Part shown: in pieces, positions 7,989 to 16,903 of the stretch
Position numbering within the stretch: position 1 is the stretch's first letter
Layout: the number at the start of each line of letters is the position of its first letter
Assembly: GCF_030409945.1 (NCBI RefSeq)
Contig: NZ_JAUFQV010000026.1
Coordinates: 1-64,000, forward strand
Direction of reading: 5' to 3'
Length of the DNA: 64,000 nt
Origin: Vibrio tapetis subsp. quintayensis
Lineage (GTDB): Bacteria; Pseudomonadota; Gammaproteobacteria; Enterobacterales; Vibrionaceae
Position numbers and translations under genes: made by a program
The notes under the pieces: generated by a model
Seen by the model: only the letters and a program-made list of their open reading frames with translations
The model's database searches: none
Told to the model about the DNA's origin: nothing

Positions 7989-9380
7989 TTATTCTCGCAG
8001 CGCCGTTTGTCGAGCTTTTGTGATCGGTTTGAGCATATAATCTAAAATCGTGCGTTTGCCGGTAATAATATCAACGGACGCGGTCATACCCGGAATGATT
8101 GGCAGTTTATCGGAATGACCAAAGCGCTCCTCTGTGGTGCGTATACGAACAAGGTAAAAACTGTTTCCCTCTTCGTCTTGAATCGTATCGGCACTGATGT
8201 GTTCTAGCTTACCGTCAAGGCCGCCATATCGAGTAAAGTCATAAGCACTGAATTTAACGAGCGCTGGGAGCCCAGGGTATAAGAATGCGATGTCTTGTGG
8301 CGCAATTTTGGCTTCTACCAACAAGGAGTCTTCGGTCGGAACAATTTCCACCAAGTCCATTCCTGGTTGGATAACACCACCAACGGTATTGATATAGAGC
8401 TTCTTGATGGTGCCTGTTACCGGTGACAAAACAATGGTTCGGTTTACACGGTCTTCAAGGCCTACCGTCGATTGGGTGAGGGCAGAAAGCTTGTCTTGCG
8501 CTGCGTTTAACTTTTCTTGTTGCTCCGAGCGAAATTTTAATGCGATATCAATACGGCCAAGCTTTGCTTCATCGATAGATGATTGAAGTGTAGGCAGTTT
8601 AAGCTGAGAAGAGGTTAGCTCACGGCGAGTGTCGTTCACTTGTCGTTGCAGTTTCAACAGTTCAATTTTAGGTACAACGCCTTCATCAGCAAGCGGACGC
8701 GTGATTTCCAATTCTTTGTTGGCGAAATCATAGCTGCGTTTTAAGTTTTGTACGCGGGCGGTGATTTCAATGAGGTCTTGTTGTTTTTGTTTTACTTGTT
8801 GATCGAGAACGGACAATTGGTTGCGAAGATTATTAATGTCGCTACGGTATTCGGCCATTTGTCGACTTACTAAGGTAGGTGCACTTTCTTCTAACTGAGT
8901 AGGGAAGACCAATTTGTTGCGATCAAGGGTGACGCTGTCACGCCAGTTGGCATCTTTTAGCGATTCATCGACTCGAACACTAGAAATCGAAGCGGTCAGT
9001 TGTAAGACATTAGCAGTCAAGTTGATCACTTGCTGTTCGCGCTCACGGAAGTCAGAACGAAATCGTGTGTCATCGATGAGCAGTAGTTGTTGATCTTTTT
9101 CAACATGTTGCCCTTCAGAGACAAGGATCTTCTTAACTAATCCGCCTTCCAGGTTTTGTACGATCTGTAACTGAGATGAGGGAATGACTTTGCCCTGTCC
9201 TACCGTGACTTTATCGATCTGAGCCCAACTGGCCCAAGCGATGGCCAAAGCAAAAAACAGCAACATGGTCCACAACAAGATACGCGCGCTACTAGGTGTG
9301 TTGAGTAGTAATGCCGCTGTCTTATCATCAACGTATTCGAGCTCGTGTTTATCCAGCTTATTCAAGCTCTTTTTGTCCAT
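7989..9380 (-). CDS. lapC: type I secretion membrane-fusion protein, HlyD/LapC family
   Basis: 463 residues. One membrane helix at about 33-53, then a biotinyl-lipoyl-like segment (VGQGKVIPSSQ, GGLVKKILVSEGQHVEKDQ), a long coiled coil (about 110-300), the second half-lipoyl motif (VNRTIVLSPVTGTIKKL) and a beta-barrel C-terminus. This is the standard periplasmic adaptor that joins the LapB ATPase to a TolC-like pore. It opens the operon; a strong AAGGG stands 8 bases before the ATG, and the 237-bp gap to the divergent pdxH must carry the operon promoter. No TolC-like gene (lapE) is present here. Confidence 0.92.
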   Translation of the reverse strand: MDKKSLNKLDKHELEYVDDKTAALLLNTPSSARILLWTMLLFFALAIAWASWAQIDKVTVGQGKVIPSSQLQIVQNLEGGLVKKILVSEGQHVEKDQQLLLIDDTRFRSDFREREQQVINLTANVLQLTASISSVRVDESLKDANWRDSVTLDRNKLVFPTQLEESAPTLVSRQMAEYRSDINNLRNQLSVLDQQVKQKQQDLIEITARVQNLKRSYDFANKELEITRPLADEGVVPKIELLKLQRQVNDTRRELTSSQLKLPTLQSSIDEAKLGRIDIALKFRSEQQEKLNAAQDKLSALTQSTVGLEDRVNRTIVLSPVTGTIKKLYINTVGGVIQPGMDLVEIVPTEDSLLVEAKIAPQDIAFLYPGLPALVKFSAYDFTRYGGLDGKLEHISADTIQDEEGNSFYLVRIRTTEERFGHSDKLPIIPGMTASVDIITGKRTILDYMLKPITKARQTALRE

Positions 9381-9617
9381 GCGTAATCCCTTATATTTGA
9401 TGCGTGTCTTACACCATCAAAATGTGTTCATTGCTTTCAGTTTATTATTTGTTTAACAAGATGTTAAGTTAATCCTGTAATTATAGGCTATAGATATGAG
9501 ATTTAGTCGAAATTGAAGACAATTAAATGCAATTGGCTTTCTAAATCATAGTGGGATTTATCGCTTGAGTTCGTATTAGCTTAGGCGCAAAATTGGCGTA
9601 GATAAAAAGGAGCATAA

Positions 9618-10253
9618 ATGGAACTTACAGATATTCGTCGCGAGTACCTTAAAAGTGGTCTTCGCCGAGATGATTTAAAAGCCGATCCCATCGACCAGTT
9701 TAATTTGTGGCTAGAGCAGGCCGTAGAGGCAAAATTAACGGATCCAACCGCGATGACCGTAGCAACGGTTGATCAAAATGGCATGCCATTCCAGCGTATT
9801 GTTTTGCTTAAAAATGTCGATAAAGACGGGTTTGTTTTTTACACCAATCTTGGCAGTCGTAAGGCACAACAGCTGGAACATAATGCGAATATCAGTTTGC
9901 ACTTCCCATGGCACCCGCTAGAGCGCCAAGTTCATATTACGGGTGTTGCCCAAAAGCTGACCGCGCTTGAGAACATGAAGTACTTTAGTTCTAGGCCAAA
10001 AGAGAGCCAAATTGCAGCCATTGCGAGTAAGCAAAGCAGCCGAATTTCTGCCCGTAGCATGCTAATAAGCAAGTACATGGAGCTGAAAGAGCAGTTTGAA
10101 CAAGGTGAAATCCCAGTACCTAAGTTCTGGGGTGGCTTTAGAATTAAGCCGACCAGCATTGAGTTTTGGCAAGGTGGTGAGCACCGCTTGCATGATCGCT
10201 TTTTATACAGTGGCAAAGACGGAAGCTGGGACATCGATCGTCTTGCTCCATAA
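9618..10253 (+). CDS. pdxH: pyridoxamine 5'-phosphate oxidase
   Basis: 211 residues, the normal PdxH length. It oxidises pyridoxine/pyridoxamine 5'-phosphate to pyridoxal 5'-phosphate with FMN, in the cytosol. Family motifs are present: FNLWLEQA and [12 protein letters not shown] near the N-terminus, FQRIVLLK and [13 protein letters not shown] for FMN binding, SRPKESQI, and the C-terminal [16 protein letters not shown] and RLAP ending. An AAGGAG ribosome site precedes the ATG. It is monocistronic, divergent from the lap operon, with a strong terminator behind it. Confidence 0.96.
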   Translation: MELTDIRREYLKSGLRRDDLKADPIDQFNLWLEQAVEAKLTDPTAMTVATVDQNGMPFQRIVLLKNVDKDGFVFYTNLGSRKAQQLEHNANISLHFPWHPLERQVHITGVAQKLTALENMKYFSSRPKESQIAAIASKQSSRISARSMLISKYMELKEQFEQGEIPVPKFWGGFRIKPTSIEFWQGGEHRLHDRFLYSGKDGSWDIDRLAP

Positions 10254-10292
10254 AAAAGGCGCATGTTGATATAGAAGCGCTCAGATGATGTA

Positions 10293-10320
10293 AAAATGCA
10301 CTCTATTATGAGTGCATTTT
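10293..10320 (+). terminator. rho-independent terminator after pdxH
   Basis: An 11-bp perfect stem (AAAATGCACTC with GAGTGCATTTT), 6-base loop, T run on both strands. It lies between the convergent pdxH and vqmA genes and can serve both. Confidence 0.85.
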
Positions 10321-10376
10321 TGTGCTCGGAACCTCGCAAGTGCAGATGAGCGCTGTTGTTCGCCTATTGCTATTCA

Positions 10377-11084
10377 TTAATCTATGGCCGTCAGTACCAC
10401 GGATATCTGAGTTTTAAGCAGACTTTCAGGGATCCTTGAACCATACCCTGCATCAAGTGCCAGTTCGATCAGTTCGTTTTTGCTATTGGCATTAAATTTA
10501 GTCCTCAGCCTTGCGACATGACCCTCGACGGTTTTGACTGAAATACCCATCGCATTCGCGATAAATTGCGGTTTCTTTCCATAAAGTAGCAAAAACAATA
10601 CTTGGGATTCTCGTTGGTTCAGTTTGGCGGGGGCGTGAGTCAAATTAGAGCCAAAGACGTGGTGAGATTGGCTGAGCCCTGTTGCCCTGCATATCCAGTG
10701 GCCAACTTCTAGTATTGCGGTGTTTTCTAATTCTTGACCGTAAAAAATGGTGCCTTGTACTTCTCCTTCCGAATTCAGCCACGGTTTTTTAGTAAAAATG
10801 TGTGCTCGCCAGCGGCCATCAGGGTAGGGGTGAATGTCTAATACTCGTAGAGTTTTTAGTTCTGACATCACACGCTTGTCTTGACGCTGAAAGTCGGCTG
10901 CGCATTCTGTCGTCGGGCTTGGCATATCATAATCACTGCGGCCCACGCATTGGGAGTGGTGCTCAACGCCAATTAGCTTGCCATAGGCTTGGTTTGCATA
11001 AACAAAGGTGGAGTTTTTATCCTTGCAGCCCCAGCAACCGGGGAGTTGTTCGAACAATGATTGAAAGGTGCTATCCAACGCCAT
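10377..11084 (-). CDS. vqmA: quorum-sensing receptor/regulator VqmA (PAS + LuxR-type HTH)
   Basis: 235 residues: a PAS domain (about 5-120; PGCWGCKDKNSTFVYANQAY at the start, LDIHPYPDGRWRAHIFTKKP near residues 82-101) and a C-terminal LuxR-type helix-turn-helix (about 155-215; LNQRESQVLFLLLYGKKPQF, then ISVKTVEGHVARL). VqmA binds the autoinducer DPO and activates the small RNA gene vqmR. From memory of the V. cholerae work, the DPO-pocket Phe67, Phe99 and Lys101 would correspond to Phe65, Phe97 and Lys99 here. Directly upstream on the same strand is a small-RNA-like unit with a terminator, and further upstream a G6-ATTT-C-type inverted repeat like the known VqmA box. That arrangement, with pdxH next door, makes the call strong. 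Confidence 0.9.
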   Translation of the reverse strand: MALDSTFQSLFEQLPGCWGCKDKNSTFVYANQAYGKLIGVEHHSQCVGRSDYDMPSPTTECAADFQRQDKRVMSELKTLRVLDIHPYPDGRWRAHIFTKKPWLNSEGEVQGTIFYGQELENTAILEVGHWICRATGLSQSHHVFGSNLTHAPAKLNQRESQVLFLLLYGKKPQFIANAMGISVKTVEGHVARLRTKFNANSKNELIELALDAGYGSRIPESLLKTQISVVLTAID

Positions 11085-11202
11085 GAAAGGGCTCTACGGC
11101 TTCTAAGTGATATGCAATGATACCAGTCTCATAAAATAAACCACAATACTATTATGGGAAATATCACTAAGTTCGAAAATATCATTAAGTTTATAGAGGG
11201 AT

Positions 11203-11229
11203 AAAAAAAGCCAGCCTGAGGGGGCTGGC
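11203..11229 (-). terminator. terminator of VqmR
   Basis: 7-bp GC-rich stem with a 6-base loop, followed on the minus strand by seven consecutive T. Readthrough would enter vqmA 120 bases further on, which fits the coupling known for this pair. Confidence 0.85.
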
Positions 11230-11329
11230 AAACACAAGATACATCTTGTCGACGTGTAGAAGAGGTATGTTGCACTTCAGGGTCTGAGTGCGCACACCAT
11301 GAGAGTTAGGTATTTAGTTGAATATCTAA
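11203..11329 (-). ncRNA. vqmR: VqmR small regulatory RNA
   Basis: On the minus strand, directly upstream of vqmA, there is a stretch with no open frame that ends in a classic terminator: stem GCCAGCC/GGCTGGC (11229-11223 with 11216-11210) and seven T. VqmR in V. cholerae is a roughly 140-nt Hfq-dependent RNA that represses vpsT and other targets by base pairing; it lies upstream of vqmA in the same direction. The 5' end is set here about 7 bases after a TATCAG -10-like hexamer at 11341-11336, giving about 127 nt. The exact start is an estimate. Confidence 0.8.
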
Positions 11330-11335
11330 ACTCCA

Positions 11336-11388
11336 CTGATACTAAAATAGTGGATCTTATCAAGGGGTAAAAGGGGGGATTTCCCTCT
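11336..11388 (-). promoter_or_regulatory. vqmR promoter with VqmA-box
   Basis: On the minus strand AGAGGGAAATCCCCCCT (11388-11372) is an imperfect inverted repeat very like the VqmA operator reported for V. cholerae vqmR (G-run, AAAT/ATTT, C-run). It is followed by TTGATA (-35-like, at about 11363-11358) and, 16 bases on, TATCAG (-10-like). Placement of the activator site just upstream of -35 fits direct activation. Site identity rests on memory of the published box; hexamers are a best guess. Confidence 0.7.
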
Positions 11389-11449
11389 CTAATGATTGTT
11401 GAACCAATAACTTACTCAAAACTCCTTCACTTAATGGATAACGGGCGAG

Positions 11450-12355
11450 TTACGTTGTGCCCTTGTAGGGTATTTGCATTTGGTGAATACCGCTGAGTAG
11501 CGCGTCAATTAATAAGGTGAGTGCTTTTGGTTGGTAGGTTCGTTCTTTGTACACTAGATAGGCCTGGCGCTCGCTACGGTGATATTCTGGCAATACTTGT
11601 TCTAGGTGGGCACTCGGCGACACATGCCTAAACGGTAAAGAGGCGATACCTAAGCCTGCTTCTGTCGCGCGAATGACCGCTAGAATGTCATTGACGATAA
11701 GCTTGGGGCTAATCGATATTTGCTCGATCAGTTCATTGCCCTCAAAAACCGGGATAGTTGTGATGTGATCGACACTCACCCAGCTATGCTGTTTTAAATC
11801 TTGAGCGCTCAATATCTTTTCATGTTGGGCTAGGTAGGTAGGGCTTGCAAAAAAACCGTGACGTGCATTAAACAACGGTCTGGCTATCATGCCTTGCATC
11901 GGCGATACATCAAACGTTATCAGTAGATCTCGGTCGGTTTCTGGCGTGACTTGCTGTTGGCTCAGTATTAACTCCAGCTTTACTTTTGGATAGCTTTGCA
12001 AAAACTCTTCAATGACCTTTCCCGCGAACCCTTGATACAAATTATGAGGCAGTGCTAATTTTAGGCTTCCTTGCACTTCGTTTGCTTCGCTTTGAAGATT
12101 AGAAAATGCATGCTCCAGTTGTTCCATACCACTAGTTAAAGACGCAAATGCACTTTGACCCAACTGTGTTGCGACCAGTTCTCGGCCTTGTTTTTCTAGT
12201 AATCGAATGTTGAGGCGCGACTCTAATCCAGACAGTCGACGGGACATGGTTGAAACGGGCAAGTTTAAATATTCAGCTGCGGCGAGCAAAGACCCATGCT
12301 CGACCACCGCACAAAATAAATACAGATCGTCGATATTTCCATATATGGAATTCAT
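11450..12355 (-). CDS. LysR-family transcriptional regulator
   Basis: 301 residues from the ATG at 12355 (an in-frame TTG at 12382 would add nine basic residues and is unlikely). The N-terminal winged helix (about 5-64) has the family pattern DLYLFCAVVEHGSLLAAAEY ... STMSRRLSGLE; the rest is a periplasmic-binding-protein-like effector domain (about 85-295). It resembles regulators that act on adjacent, often divergently transcribed genes. The neighbour across the short divergent gap (12356-12441) is a small DUF2798-type gene, the likeliest target. The ligand is not predictable. Confidence 0.85.
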   Translation of the reverse strand: MNSIYGNIDDLYLFCAVVEHGSLLAAAEYLNLPVSTMSRRLSGLESRLNIRLLEKQGRELVATQLGQSAFASLTSGMEQLEHAFSNLQSEANEVQGSLKLALPHNLYQGFAGKVIEEFLQSYPKVKLELILSQQQVTPETDRDLLITFDVSPMQGMIARPLFNARHGFFASPTYLAQHEKILSAQDLKQHSWVSVDHITTIPVFEGNELIEQISISPKLIVNDILAVIRATEAGLGIASLPFRHVSPSAHLEQVLPEYHRSERQAYLVYKERTYQPKALTLLIDALLSGIHQMQIPYKGTT

Positions 12356-12441
12356 ACTTCTATTTCTGCCTATTTTTTTCAATATTGAATGGTTATAAGC
12401 TTATTTACATCAAAAAACAATCATTGAAATGAGTGAAAATA

Positions 12442-12726
12442 ATGAACAAAAAACAATTTTGGTTAACGAGTTTACTGTCGTCATTAACGATGGCGTCGAT
12501 CATGTCAGGCATTATATCCGGCAGCAAGATGGGGTTTAGTGCTGATTGGCCTCCCATTTGGTTCCAAGGATTTTGTGTGGCATGGCCCTGCGCGCTGGTG
12601 TTGAATTTAACGGTGCTTCCACAAATTAGAAAATTCGCGGCATGGGCATGTGAACCAAAATCGGTAGACGAAAAACACTCAGTACGAAAAGATGATCAAG
12701 GCGATCTAAAAGTGAACGCAAACTGA
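12442..12726 (+). CDS. DUF2798-type two-helix membrane protein
   Basis: 94 residues from the ATG at 12442; a GTG three codons earlier is possible. Two hydrophobic helices (about 8-28 and 42-64) are joined by a short loop, followed by a charged cytoplasmic tail. The pattern FWLTSLLSSLTMASIMSG ... WFQGFCVAWPCALVLN is that of the DUF2798 family of small membrane proteins. Function is unknown. It is transcribed away from the LysR gene, a layout that suggests control by it. Confidence 0.7.
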   Translation: MNKKQFWLTSLLSSLTMASIMSGIISGSKMGFSADWPPIWFQGFCVAWPCALVLNLTVLPQIRKFAAWACEPKSVDEKHSVRKDDQGDLKVNAN

Positions 12727-12850
12727 ATAGATTACTCACGCTAGGTTAAATTGCTTGGCTCTATGATGGCACCAGAATTCACGCAGTCAGCGTATCGCAA
12801 TGGCGAGTAACGAAAAAAGACTGCGACTTAATAATAAAATGGAGCCGAAT

Positions 12851-13582
12851 ATGAACCCGATTAGTATTGTTGTCATCACTCTTAACGAGCAAGAACGCAT
12901 TGGTCGCTTACTCAGCGATTTAGTTAACCAAAGCCATCAAAATTTTGAAGTGTTGCTGGTGGATTCAAATAGCACCGATAACACTTGTGAAGTGGCCGAA
13001 GGCTATCGTGAATCCTTGCCGGAATTAACCATTCACAAAATGGATCAACAAGGCGTTAGTTTAGGGCGTAATACTGGTGCTTCATTGGCAAAGCACGAAA
13101 GAATTTTGTTTCTTGATGCTGATGTTAGGCTTTCTCCTGATTTTCTCGTTCGCGCCTTAACCAAGCTTGATGACAGTAAGCTTGAAGTGGCTGGCGTGTA
13201 CATGGGAGCGAAGCAGCTGCCCGTTGCACAAAAGCTGGGTTACGGTGCGTTTAATGCGGGCTTATTTGTCACTCAGTTCTTTTTCCCAACGGCTGTGGGC
13301 GCGTGTATTTTCTCCACTAAGAGATTACACCAAGAAATCGGTGGATTCGATGAAGAAATCAAGTTGTGTGAAGACTGTGACTATGTAAAGCGTGCCAGTC
13401 AGACATGGCGCTACCGCATGCTGACGTTGTCATTCGAATTTGATCCAAGAAGACTCGACCAAGATGGTTTTTTCAAAATGGGTTTCACTTATCTAAAAGC
13501 TAATGTGCGTCGTTTCTTTCTTGGAGAAATGCGTAATAACGAAATGAATTATCGTTTTGGCCATTATGCAGAACAGAAATAA
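12851..13582 (+). CDS. family 2 glycosyltransferase
   Basis: 243 residues from the ATG at 12851, chosen because GGAG lies six bases before it and the fold starts right after (ISIVVITLNEQERIG). In-frame ATGs at 12800 and 12839 give longer forms. GT-A fold motifs: VLLVDSNSTDNT, GRNTGASLAKHERILFLDAD with the DAD metal site, and GGFDEEIKLCEDCDYVKRA toward the C-terminus. It should move a sugar from a nucleotide donor to a lipid or polymer acceptor; one weakly hydrophobic stretch (FNAGLFVTQFFFPTAVG) could touch the membrane. It is 16 bases upstream of the DedA-LssY gene, so the two probably form an operon for envelope lipid or glycolipid work. The acceptor is unknown. Confidence 0.85.
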   Translation: MNPISIVVITLNEQERIGRLLSDLVNQSHQNFEVLLVDSNSTDNTCEVAEGYRESLPELTIHKMDQQGVSLGRNTGASLAKHERILFLDADVRLSPDFLVRALTKLDDSKLEVAGVYMGAKQLPVAQKLGYGAFNAGLFVTQFFFPTAVGACIFSTKRLHQEIGGFDEEIKLCEDCDYVKRASQTWRYRMLTLSFEFDPRRLDQDGFFKMGFTYLKANVRRFFLGEMRNNEMNYRFGHYAEQK

Positions 13583-13598
13583 CCGTTAGGAAGACAGG

Positions 13599-14858
13599 AT
13601 GTTGACGCAACTTGGCCTATTTTTCGGCGCATTCTTAGATGCGCTGATTGGCCCTAACCTATTTGTACCCGGCGAACCTTTTCTTATTGCTGCGGGTTAC
13701 CAACTTCATCAGGGAGTGGTATATGGCGTGATTGCTGTCTTGCTGGGGGGATGGCTAGGTGATCAAGCCAGCTATGCTATTGGTCGTCGTCATGGTCGTT
13801 GGCTACAAACAAAGCTGGTGCGTTGGCAACCAAAAACACGTAGAAGTGTAGCGAAGTGCAAACTGCTGATGAAAAACAGAGGCCGTATGGTTTTGGTGTT
13901 TGCACGTTTACTTGGCCCTGTTGCTTGGGTGGTGCCTTTTATTGCGGGGGTAGAACAGATCCCGTGGCGCCGATTTAGCCTGTACTCGTTTTTAGGTTTG
14001 GTTTTAGGTGTTGGGCAGTTCGTTGTCTGGGGGTATCTGCTTTCTTATGGCATCGATAACGTGCCTTGGTTGACAGCAGCGCAACAGTTTTTTATCGAGC
14101 ATCAATATCTGCTGCTGGCTCTGTTGGTGTCGCTCGGGTTTACTTATATTGGCATTAAGCGCAAGTGGTCACGATTGTGGGTCAAGTCGGCGCTTGTCCT
14201 GTTGATTAGCATCCTTGCAATAAACTACAGCCACTTTTTTTGGTTTAGCGATGATATTGCTAATGTTTCCCCGGAACAAAATTCGGTGACCAAAACCACC
14301 TTGATCGACTTTGAGGCTCGTCCTGGTCGTTCTGGTTACTTTAAAAGCCAAGCGGTGAACGTGGTGTATATTGGAAACAACCCAAATGCTCTCATGCAAC
14401 AATTAGGGTGGATTGAAAATCGCACCTTTTCTCGTCACGATATTGAAATGCTCGATTACCTCGCGTTGTTGCGAAAAAATACACCGCCAGTGTCGGATTT
14501 GTATTGGCAAGGGCAACCGCAAAATATGGCGTATCAACTGCCGGGTACGCTTGATAAGCGTAGTCATATTCGCTGGTGGTATTCAGGCGTAGATCCGGCA
14601 ACCAAGCAACCCAAATGGGTGGGGGCAATCAGCTATGATGATGGCTTTAAACTGACGGCCTACGCTGGGATCGTCACCATACTTCACCGTATTGACCCTA
14701 ATGTAGATGAGATGAGAGATGCGCTGGCGAATCAAATTAAGAGCCTAGACAGTGAGTGGCAGCCGTCGATGTTAGCACTAACAGAGCCGAGTACGTTGAG
14801 CAGTGAGCGGGACTACTATACTGATGGCAGAGTTTTAGTTGTGCGCCATACGTCGTGA
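13599..14858 (+). CDS. DedA-family membrane protein fused to LssY-like C-terminal domain
   Basis: 419 residues. The first 200 or so are a DedA/SNARE-associated membrane domain: FVPGEPFLIAAGY, GGWLGDQASYAIGRRHGR, FARLLGPVAWVVPFIAG with the conserved arginines and proline, and about five membrane helices. The C-terminal 190 residues (after a helix at about 190-212) match the LssY_C domain found with PAP2/DedA proteins; FEARPGRSGYFKSQAVNVVY opens it. DedA proteins act as lipid scramblases or flippases for undecaprenyl phosphate and other lipids. The gene follows the glycosyltransferase closely, with AGGAAG before the ATG. The fusion is known in proteobacteria; the combined substrate is not. Confidence 0.85.
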   Translation: MLTQLGLFFGAFLDALIGPNLFVPGEPFLIAAGYQLHQGVVYGVIAVLLGGWLGDQASYAIGRRHGRWLQTKLVRWQPKTRRSVAKCKLLMKNRGRMVLVFARLLGPVAWVVPFIAGVEQIPWRRFSLYSFLGLVLGVGQFVVWGYLLSYGIDNVPWLTAAQQFFIEHQYLLLALLVSLGFTYIGIKRKWSRLWVKSALVLLISILAINYSHFFWFSDDIANVSPEQNSVTKTTLIDFEARPGRSGYFKSQAVNVVYIGNNPNALMQQLGWIENRTFSRHDIEMLDYLALLRKNTPPVSDLYWQGQPQNMAYQLPGTLDKRSHIRWWYSGVDPATKQPKWVGAISYDDGFKLTAYAGIVTILHRIDPNVDEMRDALANQIKSLDSEWQPSMLALTEPSTLSSERDYYTDGRVLVVRHTS

Positions 14859-14881
14859 TGGTTTCAATAGTGTAAGAATGG

Positions 14882-14914
14882 AAAAACCTCGCATTTTTTG
14901 AATGCGAGGTTTTT
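14882..14914 (+). terminator. bidirectional terminator between convergent genes
   Basis: 14-bp perfect stem (AAAAACCTCGCATT with AATGCGAGGTTTTT), 5-base loop, long T runs on both strands. It separates the DedA-LssY gene from the PEGA/FGE gene that runs toward it. Confidence 0.9.
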
Positions 14915-14963
14915 TATTGTGACGCTTTTTATTGCTGGGTTTCTAATAGAGATCGCACAGAGA

Positions 14964-16784
14964 TTAGTTGCTAAGATCTCGGATTACGCGAAAGCCGATA
15001 TAGTTCGCTGTGGTGTTTGAAGAAACCGCTAAGCTTTCGTGAGCTGCTGCTTTAGCTGGAGCAAAACTCCACGCGCCGCCTTTAACCGTACCCTGCTTAG
15101 ATGCCGTCCATTCCCATACGTTTCCGACCATATCATACAGGCCATATTGGTTCGGAGAAAATGAGTCAACAGGGGAGGTGCTGTTGTTCGACCAAGTTGT
15201 TCCACTCCAACCTGTGTTTGCTTGCCCTGTTCCCATGCTGTTACCCCACCAATAAGCGGATTTACTGCCAGCTCGTGCAGCGACTTCCCACTCAGCTTCG
15301 GTCGGTAAGCGGTATTGATGCCCTGTTTGGCCTGAAAGCCATTTTACATAGGCTTTTGCATCGTTTTGGCTTAAGCAAACCGCCGGAGAATTGCTTTGCT
15401 GCTTGAACCCCGGGTTTCGCCAGTAACTGCCTTTCACTGGCATTACTTTGGCATTATCAATGGTGGTGCAGATCTTTTTCAGTTCAGCATCTGATTGATA
15501 GTTGGTTTGGTTCACGAAAGTAGAGAACTGATCAACGGTAATCGGTGTTGCCGCGATTGCGAAAGCATGATCAAGGTTAAATTGCTGTGATCCGTTTTCG
15601 CCAATCAAATATTGGCCATCCGTCACGACGATCATTTTTGGGGCTTTAGTGCCTGTTTTTAGTTGATCGGCAAACGCCTTACCTGCGGTGGGTAGGTTTT
15701 GTTTCTCGCGCAGGTTTGCCCTTAAGGTATGATCAGAGCGAACGGTTAATTCTTGGTGGAATGAGCGGTATCCCTCTTTCTCAACCGTCACCATATGAAC
15801 ACCTGCAGGTAGCATTATTTCTACCGGAGTGGTGCCATAATTGACGCCATCAATTTTCACTTTATCTTGGTGTTGATTGGAGCGAATCGTGAGGTTAACC
15901 CAACGCACTTCTTTCTGCGGTGTTTGTTGCTCTTTAACATCGCTTTGCTCAAAACAATAGCCTGAGTCGATATCAAGTAGCTTACACGCAAGGTTTTTGG
16001 CCGGTCGTGCTTCTAGCGCTACCTGTAACACGGATTTGTATCTTTTTCCGTCGTAGAAACCAGAGTCTTTTGTTTTGTGATTCAATACATGGATATTAAA
16101 TGAGGCATTGGCCATGTTTTGTTTGATGATTGCCGTCTCAGTGGTATTACTCACTAACTCAGCTTGAAATTGATTAACGGCTTTTTGCAGCGCTAAGTTA
16201 GACGTTTGATCGTTACACTGAGCCAACGTCATGCTTTGGTCACACACATTAGTAAATTGAACCGTACGCTCATTTTGTACGCTTAATTCGCTCTGTAGGC
16301 GCTCGGCACGTGAACGTAAGTGGTCTTGATTTAACTGATTGAGTTCAGCATGTAGTTTGCTGGACTGTGCTTTTTCGGCCGCTAGTTCAGCTAATACTTC
16401 TTGCAGTTGTTGTTCTTTTTCTAGGCGAGAATGTTGATTTTGTTTGACCAGCGCCCAGGCATCTTGGTATGCCTGCTGGGTTGCCGTGATATCAAGATCA
16501 GGCTTATCAAGCATCAAAGCGTATTCGCGATCGAGCGCTTTCTTACTTGATAGCCGTTTACCGTCCAGTGTTTTAGACAGTGACTCCAATTTAGAAAGGT
16601 CTTGTTCGAATTGGCGAATATTTAATTGAGTATCTCGAGCCTGATCATTGGCCATCGAAATTTCAGATTGTTTGTTTGAAATTGCTTGTTCAATACCGCC
16701 AATGTTTCCAGCATCTGCAAATGCCGAAGTGCTCATTAAAGCAGGAAAAAGCGTCAACAAAAGTGCAGGTAAACCATGTCGCAT
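14964..16784 (-). CDS. periplasmic coiled-coil protein with PEGA and formylglycine-generating-enzyme-like domains
   Basis: 606 residues with a signal peptide (cut near residue 23, SAFA-DA). Residues 30-190 are coiled coil, rich in Q, E, K and L. A PEGA domain lies at about 300-355 (VKIDGVNYGTTPVEIMLPAG). The C-terminal 220 residues are an FGE/sulfatase-modifying-factor fold: ATPITVDQFSTFVNQ, YRLPTEAEWEVAARAG, NQYGLYDMVGNVWEWT, and GFRVIRD at the end. True FGE enzymes use paired cysteines near the C-terminus; none is seen in the last 100 residues, so this domain is more likely a binding module. It is a paralogue of the next gene upstream, which has the same layout without the FGE part. Role unknown; envelope signalling or surface assembly is possible. 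Confidence 0.8.
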   Translation of the reverse strand: MRHGLPALLLTLFPALMSTSAFADAGNIGGIEQAISNKQSEISMANDQARDTQLNIRQFEQDLSKLESLSKTLDGKRLSSKKALDREYALMLDKPDLDITATQQAYQDAWALVKQNQHSRLEKEQQLQEVLAELAAEKAQSSKLHAELNQLNQDHLRSRAERLQSELSVQNERTVQFTNVCDQSMTLAQCNDQTSNLALQKAVNQFQAELVSNTTETAIIKQNMANASFNIHVLNHKTKDSGFYDGKRYKSVLQVALEARPAKNLACKLLDIDSGYCFEQSDVKEQQTPQKEVRWVNLTIRSNQHQDKVKIDGVNYGTTPVEIMLPAGVHMVTVEKEGYRSFHQELTVRSDHTLRANLREKQNLPTAGKAFADQLKTGTKAPKMIVVTDGQYLIGENGSQQFNLDHAFAIAATPITVDQFSTFVNQTNYQSDAELKKICTTIDNAKVMPVKGSYWRNPGFKQQSNSPAVCLSQNDAKAYVKWLSGQTGHQYRLPTEAEWEVAARAGSKSAYWWGNSMGTGQANTGWSGTTWSNNSTSPVDSFSPNQYGLYDMVGNVWEWTASKQGTVKGGAWSFAPAKAAAHESLAVSSNTTANYIGFRVIRDLSN

Positions 16785-16833
16785 TGAAGTACTACTATCT
16801 TGATAATGAAGTTAATTTGTCCAGTTTATACTA

Positions 16834-16888
16834 AAACGCCATTTTGTGTGCAGTCTTAGTATCTCGACTGAGCAACAAAATGGCGTTT
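16834..16888. repeat. long inverted repeat between the two PEGA genes
   Basis: AAACGCCATTTTGT at 16834-16847 is perfectly complementary to ACAAAATGGCGTTT at 16875-16888, a 14-bp stem. The loop between has its own short pairing (CAGTC with GACTG). No T run follows on the minus strand, so it is more likely an operator or RNA-processing element than a simple terminator. It sits 50 bases upstream of the PEGA/FGE gene start. Confidence 0.6.
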
Positions 16889-16903
16889 AAAGGTGATCTT
16901 TGT

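Noticed and set aside
12337..12350. 14-bp perfect palindrome TTCCATATATGGAA
   Set aside because: It lies inside the first codons of the LysR gene; it could be an operator, but with one copy and no supporting site I do not call it.
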